A stretch of 64,000 nt of DNA from Bacteroidia bacterium. GTDB lineage: Bacteria > Bacteroidota > Bacteroidia > B-17B0 > Aurantibacillaceae. Below the pieces are notes generated by a model. That model was not told the DNA's origin. It searched no databases and saw only the letters and a program-made list of their open reading frames with translations. Numbering within the stretch: the first letter of the stretch is position 1; the number at the start of each line of letters is the position of its first letter. Below, in pieces: positions 8,835-17,028 of the stretch. The stretch covers positions 310,001 through 374,000 of the forward strand of contig JAEUTN010000022.1 in assembly GCA_016787895.1 (NCBI GenBank). Direction: 5' to 3'. A program made the position numbers and the translations under genes.

Positions 8835-10116
8835 ACACGTGTTATACATATCGCTGCTGTTTTTAAGTCTTTCCCTTTCTGCACAGAAAAAACAGGATCA
8901 CATCGCATTTATTAATGCCACAGCACACATCGGTAACGGGCAGGTTATCGAAAAAAGTTTGTTTGTGATAAAGGGCGATAAGATTGAAAGTATCATGGAC
9001 ATTACGGGGATTAAACTGAATCCGGCGGCCTTTGATACTGTGATTGACCTTTCTGACCAACACCTTTATCCGGCATTGATTAACCCCAATAACATTCTGG
9101 GCTTGCACGATGCAGAGGCCGTAAGAGCCACGGTTGACTTTGCTGAAGTTGGACAGTTGAACCCACACATACGCGCCTTAATTGCTTACAATACCGATAA
9201 TCTGATTATACCTACCGTAAAAACAAACGGAGTGCTGTACACTCAGGTTACACCCAGAGGGGGTTTGATTTCAGGCTCCTCTTCCATCATGGCCCTTGAA
9301 GGCTGGAACTGGGAGGATGCCGTATTAAAAGCGGATGATGGCATTCACCTTGCGTTTCCGTCGAATGTTGAAGCACGTGCCGGTGAAAGTGATGAACACT
9401 ACAAAAAACGCCTCACGCAGTACACCTCCTCAATGGAAGAACTCCATCGTTTTTTTGAAGAGGCCCGGGCCTACTACAATACAGAAACGCATCCGGAAAT
9501 CAATCTGCGCTTTGAAGCCATGAAAACCATTTTCGCCGGAACCTCCAGATTGTATGTGCATGCCAACAAAGCCAAGGACCTCCTTCAGGTATTTTCCTTT
9601 GTTCGTCAACACGCTATAAAATGGCCGGTTTTGGTTGGAGGAAAAGAAGCTTATAAGGTACTGGGCGAATTAAAACAATCCGGAATTCCGGTGATGTTGA
9701 ACCGTGTACACGATCTGCCCTCAAAAGAAGACGACGAGGTAGACATTGTGTTTAAACTTCCCGCTCTCCTTCAAAAAGACAGTATCTTGTTTTGCCTGCA
9801 ACTGGAAGGCGATATGGAAGCCATGCAAAGCCGTAACCTTCCTTTCAATGCAGGAAGCGCCGTTGCCTATGGCCTGAGCAAAGAACAAGCCCTGGCGGCC
9901 ATCAGTTTAAATGCCGCGAAAATCATGGGTGTTCATACACTCATCGGCTCCCTCGAAGATGGTAAATTGGCTTCATTCGTAGTGAGCAATGGCGACCTTC
10001 TTGACATGAAAACAAACGCTGTGATTTTGGCATGCATTGCCGGAAAACCTATTCAACTGAATAACAAACAAAGCGAACTCTATTTCCGTTACCTCAACAA
10101 ATACAAGTTACGATAA
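8827..10116 (+). CDS. Amidohydrolase-like protein without metal-binding HxH
   Basis: A 429-residue protein with a signal peptide (about 1-19). It resembles the N-terminal degenerate module of its upstream partner: an entry strand (IAFINATAHIGNGQVIEKS), then DQHLYPALINPNN where active amidohydrolases have PGxIDxHxH, and a C-terminal LEDGKLASFVVSNGD strand. No HxH is visible, so it is probably catalytically weak or inactive and may form a complex with the 5760-8834 product. It overlaps that gene by 8 bases and is followed 5 bases later by pdxA. Confidence 0.8.
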   Translation: MTKHVLYISLLFLSLSLSAQKKQDHIAFINATAHIGNGQVIEKSLFVIKGDKIESIMDITGIKLNPAAFDTVIDLSDQHLYPALINPNNILGLHDAEAVRATVDFAEVGQLNPHIRALIAYNTDNLIIPTVKTNGVLYTQVTPRGGLISGSSSIMALEGWNWEDAVLKADDGIHLAFPSNVEARAGESDEHYKKRLTQYTSSMEELHRFFEEARAYYNTETHPEINLRFEAMKTIFAGTSRLYVHANKAKDLLQVFSFVRQHAIKWPVLVGGKEAYKVLGELKQSGIPVMLNRVHDLPSKEDDEVDIVFKLPALLQKDSILFCLQLEGDMEAMQSRNLPFNAGSAVAYGLSKEQALAAISLNAAKIMGVHTLIGSLEDGKLASFVVSNGDLLDMKTNAVILACIAGKPIQLNNKQSELYFRYLNKYKLR

Positions 10117-10121
10117 ACCAC

Positions 10122-11174
10122 ATGAGCGAAACCAAAATCATCATCGGCATTTCACAGGGCGACATCAACGGCATTGGTCCTGAGGTGATACTAAAAGCCC
10201 TGATCGAACCCGGCATCTGCGACATTTGCACACCGGTTCTGTTCTCTTCTCAAAAAACGGTGTCGTATTACCGCAAAGTGCTTGGCCTGGAAGAATTTAA
10301 TTTTCACCCCATACGCGATTTTACACAGATCAATCACAAAAAAGTGAACGTGATGATTTGTTATGAAGAAGAGGTGAACATTGAAATGGGAAAACTCACA
10401 GAGATTGGCGGAAAATACGCGAGAATCTCTCTCGATCATGCCACAAAGGCCTTGCTGGAAAATCAGGTACACGCTCTGGTAACAGCACCCATTAACAAAA
10501 ACAACATTCAGGGTGAAGGGTTTCATTACCCGGGTCACACCGAATACCTGGCCGATAAATTGCAAGGCGAGCCACTCATGATATTGTGTAACGAAAACGG
10601 CCTGCGTGTTGCTTTGGTTACCGGTCATTTGCCATTGAATGAAGTGGCCTCACGTATTACAACAGAAACGGTAAGCAAAAAAATCACTTTGTTTTATGAG
10701 TCTCTTGTAAAAGATTTTGCGATTCGTAAACCCAGGATCGCGGTGCTTGGCCTTAACCCTCATGCCGGCGACAACGGCACCCTGGGCAAGGAAGACCAGG
10801 AAATCATTCGTCCGGCCATTGAACAACTGAAACTCGACGCCTTGATCTATGGTCCCTACCCTGCCGACGGCTTTTTCGGTAGTGCAGCGTTTAAAAAATT
10901 TGATGGCATTCTGGCCATGTATCACGATCAGGGTCTTATTCCCTTTAAAACACTGGCGTTTAACGAAGGTGTGAATTTTACTGCCGGACTCAGCAAAATA
11001 CGAACCAGCCCCGATCACGGCACGGCTTTTGAAATTGCAGGTAAAAACGAAGCTTCAGAACATTCCTTCCGGAGAGCTTTGTATACTGCCATTGATATTT
11101 ACCGCAATCGCAAACTCTACTCAGAGATTACCGCCAACCCATTGGCTCATGGTAGTTTGAGAAAAGAGAGGTAA
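10122..11174 (+). CDS. pdxA: 4-hydroxythreonine-4-phosphate dehydrogenase PdxA
   Basis: A 350-residue cytoplasmic NAD(P)-dependent enzyme of the DXP-dependent vitamin B6 pathway, oxidising 4-phosphohydroxy-threonine so that PdxJ can make pyridoxine phosphate. Family hallmarks are in order: GISQGDINGIGPEV at the N-terminus, the metal-ligand region PGHTEYLAD, LGLNPHAGDNGTLGKED, AMYHDQGLIPFK and the C-terminal IRTSPDHGTAFEIAGK. Length is normal. It follows the amidohydrolase genes by 5 bases, so it may be transcribed with them although no pathway link is obvious. A palindrome-plus-T-tract terminator spans its stop codon. Confidence 0.96.
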   Translation: MSETKIIIGISQGDINGIGPEVILKALIEPGICDICTPVLFSSQKTVSYYRKVLGLEEFNFHPIRDFTQINHKKVNVMICYEEEVNIEMGKLTEIGGKYARISLDHATKALLENQVHALVTAPINKNNIQGEGFHYPGHTEYLADKLQGEPLMILCNENGLRVALVTGHLPLNEVASRITTETVSKKITLFYESLVKDFAIRKPRIAVLGLNPHAGDNGTLGKEDQEIIRPAIEQLKLDALIYGPYPADGFFGSAAFKKFDGILAMYHDQGLIPFKTLAFNEGVNFTAGLSKIRTSPDHGTAFEIAGKNEASEHSFRRALYTAIDIYRNRKLYSEITANPLAHGSLRKER

Positions 11175-11192
11175 GCTTACCTGTCTTTTTTT
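11169..11192 (+). terminator. Rho-independent terminator after pdxA
   Basis: A 14-base perfect palindrome AGGTAAGCTTACCT (11169-11182) that includes the pdxA stop codon is followed by a T-rich tract (11186-11192). It separates pdxA from the MoxR/Bat operon. Confidence 0.6.
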
Positions 11193-11259
11193 GTTTTTTA
11201 AGCGTTGGTGCTTAACATATTTTAACTCGGGCTAAAACTTCCGAAGCCCTTGTCAATGC

Positions 11260-11267
11260 TATTTTTG
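11260..11267 (+). promoter_or_regulatory. -7 promoter element of the MoxR/Bat operon
   Basis: TATTTTTG matches TAnnTTTG and lies 27 bases before the ATG at 11295. It overlaps the alternative upstream TTG start (11250), which argues that the true start is 11295. No clear -33 box at the usual spacing. Confidence 0.5.
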
Positions 11268-11294
11268 CGAGACTTCTCAACCCCCTTATCCGAA

Positions 11295-12284
11295 ATGATA
11301 GACATAAAAGAAATTAATGAAAAGATTGAACGCGAAAGTGCCTTCGTTGAAATTCTGAGTTTAGAAATGGACAAGGTAATTGTCGGGCAAAAAGGGATGA
11401 TCGAAAGATTATTGATTGGTTTGCTCAGCAATGGACACATTTTACTGGAAGGTGTTCCAGGACTCGCAAAAACCTTAGCCATCAACACGCTTGCAAAATG
11501 TGTAGGCGGGCAATTCAGCAGGGTGCAATTTACTCCTGATATTCTTCCGGCCGACGTTATCGGTACACAGATCTACAACCAAAAACTGGAGCAGTTCTCG
11601 GTAAAAAAAGGACCCATCTTCGCGAACTTTGTTTTGGCTGATGAAATCAACCGTGCTCCTGCCAAGGTACAGTCGGCCTTGCTGGAAGCCATGCAGGAAA
11701 AACAAGTGACCATTGGCGACCAAACCTTTAAGCTTCCAAATCCTTTTCTGGTGCTTGCTACACAAAATCCTATTGAGCAGGAAGGAACCTATCCTTTGCC
11801 CGAAGCACAAATGGACCGCTTTATGCTGAAGGTGGTGATTGGATATCCAAACAAAGAAGAAGAACGTCGCATCATCACTTCCAATATTCAACCTCAGGGC
11901 ATGCCTGTGGCCAATACCGTTTTAAGCCCTGAAGACATTATCAAAGCCCGTGCGGTGGTGAAGGATGTATACATGGATGAAAAAATTGAGCGTTACATTG
12001 TTGACATTGTTTTTGCCTCTCGTTTCCCTAAAGAAAACAAACTCGCCAAATTTGAAGGTTTGATTTCTTACGGAGGTTCCCCCAGGGCCAGCATCAATCT
12101 GGCACTTGCTGCCAAGGCATATGCCTTTATCAAACGCCGCGGTTATGTGATTCCTGAAGATGTGCGTGCTGTTAGTATGGACGTGATGCGTCACCGGATT
12201 GGCCTAACATACGAGGCAGAAGCAGAAAACATCACCTCTGAACACATCATTACTGAAATTTTAAATACAGTAGAAGTGCCTTGA
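11295..12284 (+). CDS. MoxR-family AAA+ ATPase
   Basis: A 329-residue MoxR ATPase starting at MIDIKEIN; an in-frame TTG at 11250 would add 15 residues but lies inside the promoter. Walker A is GVPGLAKT (about 53-60), Walker B LADEIN with the NRAPAKVQSALLEAMQE helix (about 113-133), sensor region TQNPIEQEGTYPLPEAQMDRF. MoxR ATPases act as chaperones that remodel or load cofactors into partner proteins containing von Willebrand A domains. That fits its position as the first gene of the Bat operon with DUF58 and VWA proteins downstream. Confidence 0.95.
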   Translation: MIDIKEINEKIERESAFVEILSLEMDKVIVGQKGMIERLLIGLLSNGHILLEGVPGLAKTLAINTLAKCVGGQFSRVQFTPDILPADVIGTQIYNQKLEQFSVKKGPIFANFVLADEINRAPAKVQSALLEAMQEKQVTIGDQTFKLPNPFLVLATQNPIEQEGTYPLPEAQMDRFMLKVVIGYPNKEEERRIITSNIQPQGMPVANTVLSPEDIIKARAVVKDVYMDEKIERYIVDIVFASRFPKENKLAKFEGLISYGGSPRASINLALAAKAYAFIKRRGYVIPEDVRAVSMDVMRHRIGLTYEAEAENITSEHIITEILNTVEVP

Positions 12285-12344
12285 TTTTGAAAGTGTGGAA
12301 ATTGTTCCAAAACTTTTAAAATAAACCAATTCAATTGACTCAGG

Positions 12345-13211
12345 GTGGAAACCAGTGAACTTTTAAAAAAAGTCCGGAAAATCGAAATCAAAACCCGTGG
12401 ACTCAGCAGCCAGATTTTTTCAGGCGAGTACCACAGCGCGTTTAAAGGCAGGGGCATGGCGTTTTCGGAAGTAAGGGAATACACCCCCGGCGACGATGTG
12501 CGCTCTATTGACTGGAATGTAACTGCGCGATTTAGCTCCCCTTTCGTGAAAGTGTTTGAAGAAGAACGCGAACTCAGTGTTGTCTTGCTCGTTGACGCCA
12601 GTGCCAGTGGTTTATTCGGAACGCGGAGTCAGTTTAAACAGGAACTCATTACCGAATTGTGCGCGGTAGTGGCGTTTTCGGCTTCACAAAACAACGATAA
12701 GATTGGCGTCATCTTTTTTAGCGATAAGATTGAAAAATTCATTCCTCCTAAAAAAGGAAAATCGCACATTCTCCGCATCATCAGAGAGCTGATTGAATTT
12801 AAACCCGAAAACAAAACCACCGATATTCAGGTGGCACTTAAATACCTGAATAACGTAATTAAAAAAAGAAGCGTGGTGTTTTTGATCAGCGATTTTCTTG
12901 CCGATACCAATTACAAGGATGCTTTGAAAATTGCGAATAAAAAACACGATGTGGTGGCACTCCGAATCATCGACCGGTCGGAACAGGAATTGCCTAAAGT
13001 GGGTTTGCTCAAATTAAAAGACAACGAAAGTGGCAAAACACTTTGGGTGGATACTTCAGAGCCCTCGTTCAGAAGGCAGTTCGCTGTGAACCAACTCAAG
13101 TTTGAAGACGACCTGCGCGATACCTTCACCAAATCGGGAGTAGATGCCGCTAAATTGTACACCCACGAAAGTTACGTTACGCCTCTCATCAACCTTTTCA
13201 AAAAGCGCTGA
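12345..13211 (+). CDS. DUF58 domain protein (VWA-like), Bat operon
   Basis: A 288-residue soluble protein starting at GTG. The family core is present: GEYHSAFKGRGMAFSEVREYTPGDDVRSIDWNVTAR split over about residues 27-63, then a VWA-like fold with a MIDAS-like LLVDASASG (about 82-90) and FLISDFL (about 170). DUF58 proteins are standard partners of MoxR ATPases; the molecular function is poorly defined. It sits 60 bases after the MoxR gene and 2 bases before the next gene, as usual for this operon. Confidence 0.92.
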   Translation: METSELLKKVRKIEIKTRGLSSQIFSGEYHSAFKGRGMAFSEVREYTPGDDVRSIDWNVTARFSSPFVKVFEEERELSVVLLVDASASGLFGTRSQFKQELITELCAVVAFSASQNNDKIGVIFFSDKIEKFIPPKKGKSHILRIIRELIEFKPENKTTDIQVALKYLNNVIKKRSVVFLISDFLADTNYKDALKIANKKHDVVALRIIDRSEQELPKVGLLKLKDNESGKTLWVDTSEPSFRRQFAVNQLKFEDDLRDTFTKSGVDAAKLYTHESYVTPLINLFKKR

Positions 13212-13213
13212 GC

Positions 13214-14209
13214 ATGAACTTCATTAGGCATAAACTGCTCTGGACCTTCCTGTTGGTTTTTACTCTATGTAAACATTCCGCTCAGGAAGTTCAAATAAAC
13301 GCGGTTCTGGATTCTTCGAGGATACGCATAGGTGAACAGGTTAAGGTAGACCTCTACCTTAGCTACAATGCCAATGAAAACAAACTGAACGTACAATGGC
13401 CCGAAATAGGTGATACGTTAACCTCGTACGTTGAAGTTATTTCCGTTAGTGCTATCGACACCACCATTCCCGACAAAAACAAACCGGCTTACCTGCAATA
13501 CCATCAACAACTTGTGGTGAGTGTTTACGACAGTGGTTTTTATGCCATACCCGGTTTTAAGTTTGTGTTTAATAAAGATACAGCGCATCCTCAATTCACT
13601 AATCCTTTATTTCTTGAGGTGCATACGGTGCCCACCGATTCAAGCGCAAAAAAACTAAAGGATATTAAACCTCCGCTACTGGAAGCCTTTAACTGGAAGT
13701 GGTACATGCAAGAGATTGTATACACAGGATTGATTTTTCTGTTGATTGGGGTAGCCATTTTGGTTTGGTATTTCCGCTCCCTTCGCCATCAGGAGATCGT
13801 AACAGAACCAGAAAAACCCAAAGTACCCGCCCATATCCTCGCCCTTGAATCGCTTGAACGGATACAAAAAGAACAAATTTGGAAAGATGGCAAGATCAAG
13901 GAATATTATTCTGAAATTTCAGATGCGGTAAGGCAATACATTGAAGACAGATATGGATTACCGGCACTTGAAAGCACCACCGATGAAATCATGCAGGCTT
14001 TCCGTTCGAGGGTCATCGACAGCCAAAGCAAAGAAAAATTACAACAACTGCTTCGTTTGAGCGACCTTGTAAAATTTGCAAAGCTCTTTCCCGAAGAGCA
14101 CGAGCACGAATTGAGTTTAAAAGACGCTTTTGACTTTGTGAACGGAACTAAACGCGAAGAAGAGTTTTCTGTTAGTGAATCCAATGAAACCAACCCTCAG
14201 GAAGCGTGA
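13214..14209 (+). CDS. Bat-operon membrane protein, DUF4381/BatD-like
   Basis: A 331-residue protein with a signal peptide (about 1-23, ending SAQ), an extracytoplasmic beta-rich region (about 24-150) reminiscent of the start of BatD, one transmembrane segment (about 172-193) and a cytoplasmic helical tail that resembles DUF4381-type tails (SEISDAVRQYIEDRYGLPALESTTDEI). It is found at this place, between DUF58 and BatA, in many Bacteroidota Bat operons. Its stop overlaps the BatA start by 4 bases. No enzymatic motif is seen; a structural role in the membrane VWA complex is an inference. Confidence 0.8.
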   Translation: MNFIRHKLLWTFLLVFTLCKHSAQEVQINAVLDSSRIRIGEQVKVDLYLSYNANENKLNVQWPEIGDTLTSYVEVISVSAIDTTIPDKNKPAYLQYHQQLVVSVYDSGFYAIPGFKFVFNKDTAHPQFTNPLFLEVHTVPTDSSAKKLKDIKPPLLEAFNWKWYMQEIVYTGLIFLLIGVAILVWYFRSLRHQEIVTEPEKPKVPAHILALESLERIQKEQIWKDGKIKEYYSEISDAVRQYIEDRYGLPALESTTDEIMQAFRSRVIDSQSKEKLQQLLRLSDLVKFAKLFPEEHEHELSLKDAFDFVNGTKREEEFSVSESNETNPQEA

Positions 14210-15216
14210 TCGATTACTTTAAGGACATACAATTTGCCGAAAAACAGTGGTTCTGGTTATTCCTTTTGTTACCCCTTATGATCACCTGGTACATCTGGAG
14301 AATTCATAAACACGAAGCAGAATTTCAGTTCTCTTCCTTTAATTTGTTTAAAGGCATTAAACCTTCCTTAAAATCCCGCCTGCGCCACTCGCTTTTTGCA
14401 TTACGACTGTTGGCCTTTTCGCTGTTAATTACTGCTCTCGCCCGTCCTCAGTCCAAGAGCAGCTGGAAGGACACCAAAACAGAAGGCATAGATATTGCCA
14501 TCAGTCTCGACGTGTCCCTTTCTATGCTGGCAAAAGATTTTAATCCCAACCGTTTGGAAGTAGCCAAGGAGGTTATCCTGAACTTTATTGATGGTCGACC
14601 GAACGACCGTATTGGTCTTGTTTTGTTTGGAGGTGAAGCATTTACCCAATGTCCCTTAACAACCGACCATAAGGTTTTAAAAAACATGTTTCCGCAAATT
14701 AAAGCTGGAATGTTAAATCAGGGAACTGCTATTGGACTTGGCTTGGCGAATGCCGTAGCCCGAATCAAAGACAGCAAAGCCAAAAGCAAGGTGATTATAT
14801 TTATAAGCGATGGCGTAAACAACGTGGGAGAAATTTCACCTATCACTGCAGGAGAATTAGCCAAAACCTATGGAATCAGAGTGTATTGCATCGGAGTGGG
14901 CACACATGGTAAGGCTTTACAACCAGTTGCCATGTATGCAGAAGGTCAGTACGAGTATGATTACGTTGATGTGGATGTGGACGAGAAAGTGATGACAGAA
15001 ATTTCGGAACTCACAGATGGAAAATACTTCCGGGCCACAGACGAAGAAAGTCTCAAAGCCATATACAGTGAAATTGACAAAATGGAAAAATCGATTGTGA
15101 GCGAGAGAAACTTCAGCAAAAAAGCCGAACATTTCCTGCCACTTGCCCTGGCAGCATTTTTATTGCTGGTGTTGGAGTTTGTTTTGCGTTACACTTTTTT
15201 CAAAGCCGTACCCTGA
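14206..15216 (+). CDS. batA: BatA, membrane VWA-domain protein
   Basis: A 336-residue protein, GTG start, with two N-terminal transmembrane segments (about 15-31 and 62-80), a von Willebrand A domain with an intact MIDAS DVSLS (102-106), and a C-terminal transmembrane segment (about 308-328). BatA and BatB are thought to form a metal-dependent VWA complex in the cytoplasmic membrane, linked in Bacteroides to oxygen tolerance and in Leptospira to oxidative stress. It overlaps its upstream gene by 4 bases (GTGA) and shares one base with batB. Confidence 0.93.
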   Translation: MIDYFKDIQFAEKQWFWLFLLLPLMITWYIWRIHKHEAEFQFSSFNLFKGIKPSLKSRLRHSLFALRLLAFSLLITALARPQSKSSWKDTKTEGIDIAISLDVSLSMLAKDFNPNRLEVAKEVILNFIDGRPNDRIGLVLFGGEAFTQCPLTTDHKVLKNMFPQIKAGMLNQGTAIGLGLANAVARIKDSKAKSKVIIFISDGVNNVGEISPITAGELAKTYGIRVYCIGVGTHGKALQPVAMYAEGQYEYDYVDVDVDEKVMTEISELTDGKYFRATDEESLKAIYSEIDKMEKSIVSERNFSKKAEHFLPLALAAFLLLVLEFVLRYTFFKAVP

Positions 15217-16259
15217 TGTTTAAATTTGAACATACCGTTTATTTTTACGCATTTGCTGTAATTCCCTTCCTGGTTTTACTCTTTGGTTACTTTTTATACC
15301 AACGCCGAAAAAAGCTTCAACAATTAGGCGACGACCGACTGATTGTCGAATTGAGCCCCTACTCCAATTTGCGCAAACGTTTGGTTAAACTTAGCCTGTT
15401 CACCATCGCCTTAAGCAGCCTTATTTTGGCCATGTGTAATTTGCAAACCGGCAGCAAATTAACTGAAGTGAAACGCGAGGGCGCCGAACTTATGGTGTGT
15501 TTGGATGTTAGCAACAGCATGCTTGCCCAGGATCTTAGTCCAAACCGATTAACCAGAGCCAAGTACGCGCTTGAAAAAATGATCGATAAACTGGAAGGTG
15601 ATCAGCTTGGATTGGTGATTTTTGCCGGAGAGGCTTATGTTCAGTTGCCGATTACAAGCGATTACAATGCCGCGAAAATGTTTCTGGAGTCCATTGGTCC
15701 CGGTATGGTCCCCGTTCAAGGCACTAACCTGGGAGCAGCCATCAATAAAGCCGCCGAATCTTTCAATAAAGAACAAGGCAAAAACAAAGCCATCATTTTA
15801 ATCACAGATGGAGAAAATCACGAACCCGATGCCATTGAAGCGGCTTCCGCAGCATCTTCTGCAGGCATCATGATCAATACCATTGGAATTGGATCTGAGA
15901 ACGGAGTGCCCATTCCATACATACAAAACGGTTTAATCAAAGGCTATAAAAAAGATAAGGAAGGCAATACCGTAATCACCAAATTGAATGCCGATATACT
16001 AAAAGAAATTGCTGCGAAAGGCAACGGGGTATACGTTCAGGCCAGTCAGGCAGATTTGGGTTTAAGTGCGATAATGGATAAAATTGATGAATTGGATAAA
16101 GCCAAAATCGACAGCAAAATGTATACCGATTACGAAGATCAATTCCAGTGGTTCATTGGTTTGGCTTTGGTATTGTTTTTGCTTGAATTTTTTATCAGCG
16201 AAAGAACCAGTGAATGGTACAAAAAACTAAATCTGTTTGGACATGCTTCAGGTAAATAA
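15216..16259 (+). CDS. batB: BatB, membrane VWA-domain protein
   Basis: A 347-residue paralogue of BatA with the same layout: N-terminal transmembrane segments (about 10-28 and 58-76), VWA domain with MIDAS DVSNS (97-101) and threonine motif PVQGTNLGAAI, and a final transmembrane segment near residue 312-328. It starts within the batA stop (TGATG) and overlaps batC, so translation is coupled. Probable partner of BatA in a membrane complex regulated by the MoxR ATPase. Confidence 0.93.
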   Translation: MFKFEHTVYFYAFAVIPFLVLLFGYFLYQRRKKLQQLGDDRLIVELSPYSNLRKRLVKLSLFTIALSSLILAMCNLQTGSKLTEVKREGAELMVCLDVSNSMLAQDLSPNRLTRAKYALEKMIDKLEGDQLGLVIFAGEAYVQLPITSDYNAAKMFLESIGPGMVPVQGTNLGAAINKAAESFNKEQGKNKAIILITDGENHEPDAIEAASAASSAGIMINTIGIGSENGVPIPYIQNGLIKGYKKDKEGNTVITKLNADILKEIAAKGNGVYVQASQADLGLSAIMDKIDELDKAKIDSKMYTDYEDQFQWFIGLALVLFLLEFFISERTSEWYKKLNLFGHASGK

Positions 16260-16965
16260 ATTAACGTTCATGCCACTACTCCTTTTGGGATCTGTGCTTC
16301 AGGCCCAGCAGGACGCTAAAACCATTTACGAGGGTAACAAACAATACTATGGGGGAAGGATTCCTGAATCTTCTTCTACCTACGCAAAAGCCCTTGAACT
16401 GAATCCTTCCAACCGCAAAGCCAATTTTAATCTCGGCAATGCCTTATACAAAAATGCCCTGCTTATCAAAAGCGGAGAAATGGCGGTTCCACCGAATGCT
16501 AACATGACACCCGATTCTCTTTCCAACTTAATATTAGATCAGGCCGCTCAAAATTTTGCAGTAGTTGCCAATTCGGTTTCGAATAAAGACACCTTACACA
16601 GGGCCTGGCACAACATTGGCAATTGTTACCTGCAGAAGAAAGATTATAAACAAGCGGTTGAGGCCTATAAAAAAGCCCTGCGTTTCGATCCCAAAGACGA
16701 AGACAGCCGTTACAACCTGGCCTACGCCCTCAAACATTTGCCTAAAGAAAAAAAGGGAGGCGGAGGATCCAGCCAACAGCAACAAAATAAAAAAGAGGAG
16801 GACAAAAACGATAAAAACAAAAACGCTTCGCCTAAAAAAGACGATATGGACAAACAGCAGGCCGAACAAATTCTGAAAGCCCTGATGAATGCCGAGAAAA
16901 AACTACAGGACAAAAGGAAACAGAAACAGGACGCTCAAAACCCAACGACCGATAAAGACTGGTAA
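16243..16965 (+). CDS. batC: BatC, TPR protein
   Basis: A 240-residue protein; the ATG at 16243 is preferred over a TTG two codons upstream. A short signal-like N-terminus (ending QAQQ) precedes tetratricopeptide repeats at about 20-60 and 115-165. The C-terminal third is low-complexity and highly charged (Lys, Glu, Asp, Gln runs), as is usual for BatC. It overlaps the end of batB by 17 bases. It probably scaffolds the BatA/BatB complex in the periplasm; this is inference from the family. Confidence 0.88.
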   Translation: MLQVNKLTFMPLLLLGSVLQAQQDAKTIYEGNKQYYGGRIPESSSTYAKALELNPSNRKANFNLGNALYKNALLIKSGEMAVPPNANMTPDSLSNLILDQAAQNFAVVANSVSNKDTLHRAWHNIGNCYLQKKDYKQAVEAYKKALRFDPKDEDSRYNLAYALKHLPKEKKGGGGSSQQQQNKKEEDKNDKNKNASPKKDDMDKQQAEQILKALMNAEKKLQDKRKQKQDAQNPTTDKDW

Positions 16966-17028
16966 ATGGCAGCGTTAAAATTATTTAATAAAGGTCAGCT
17001 CGCCTTAAATTGAAGTAACTTGCAGAAA

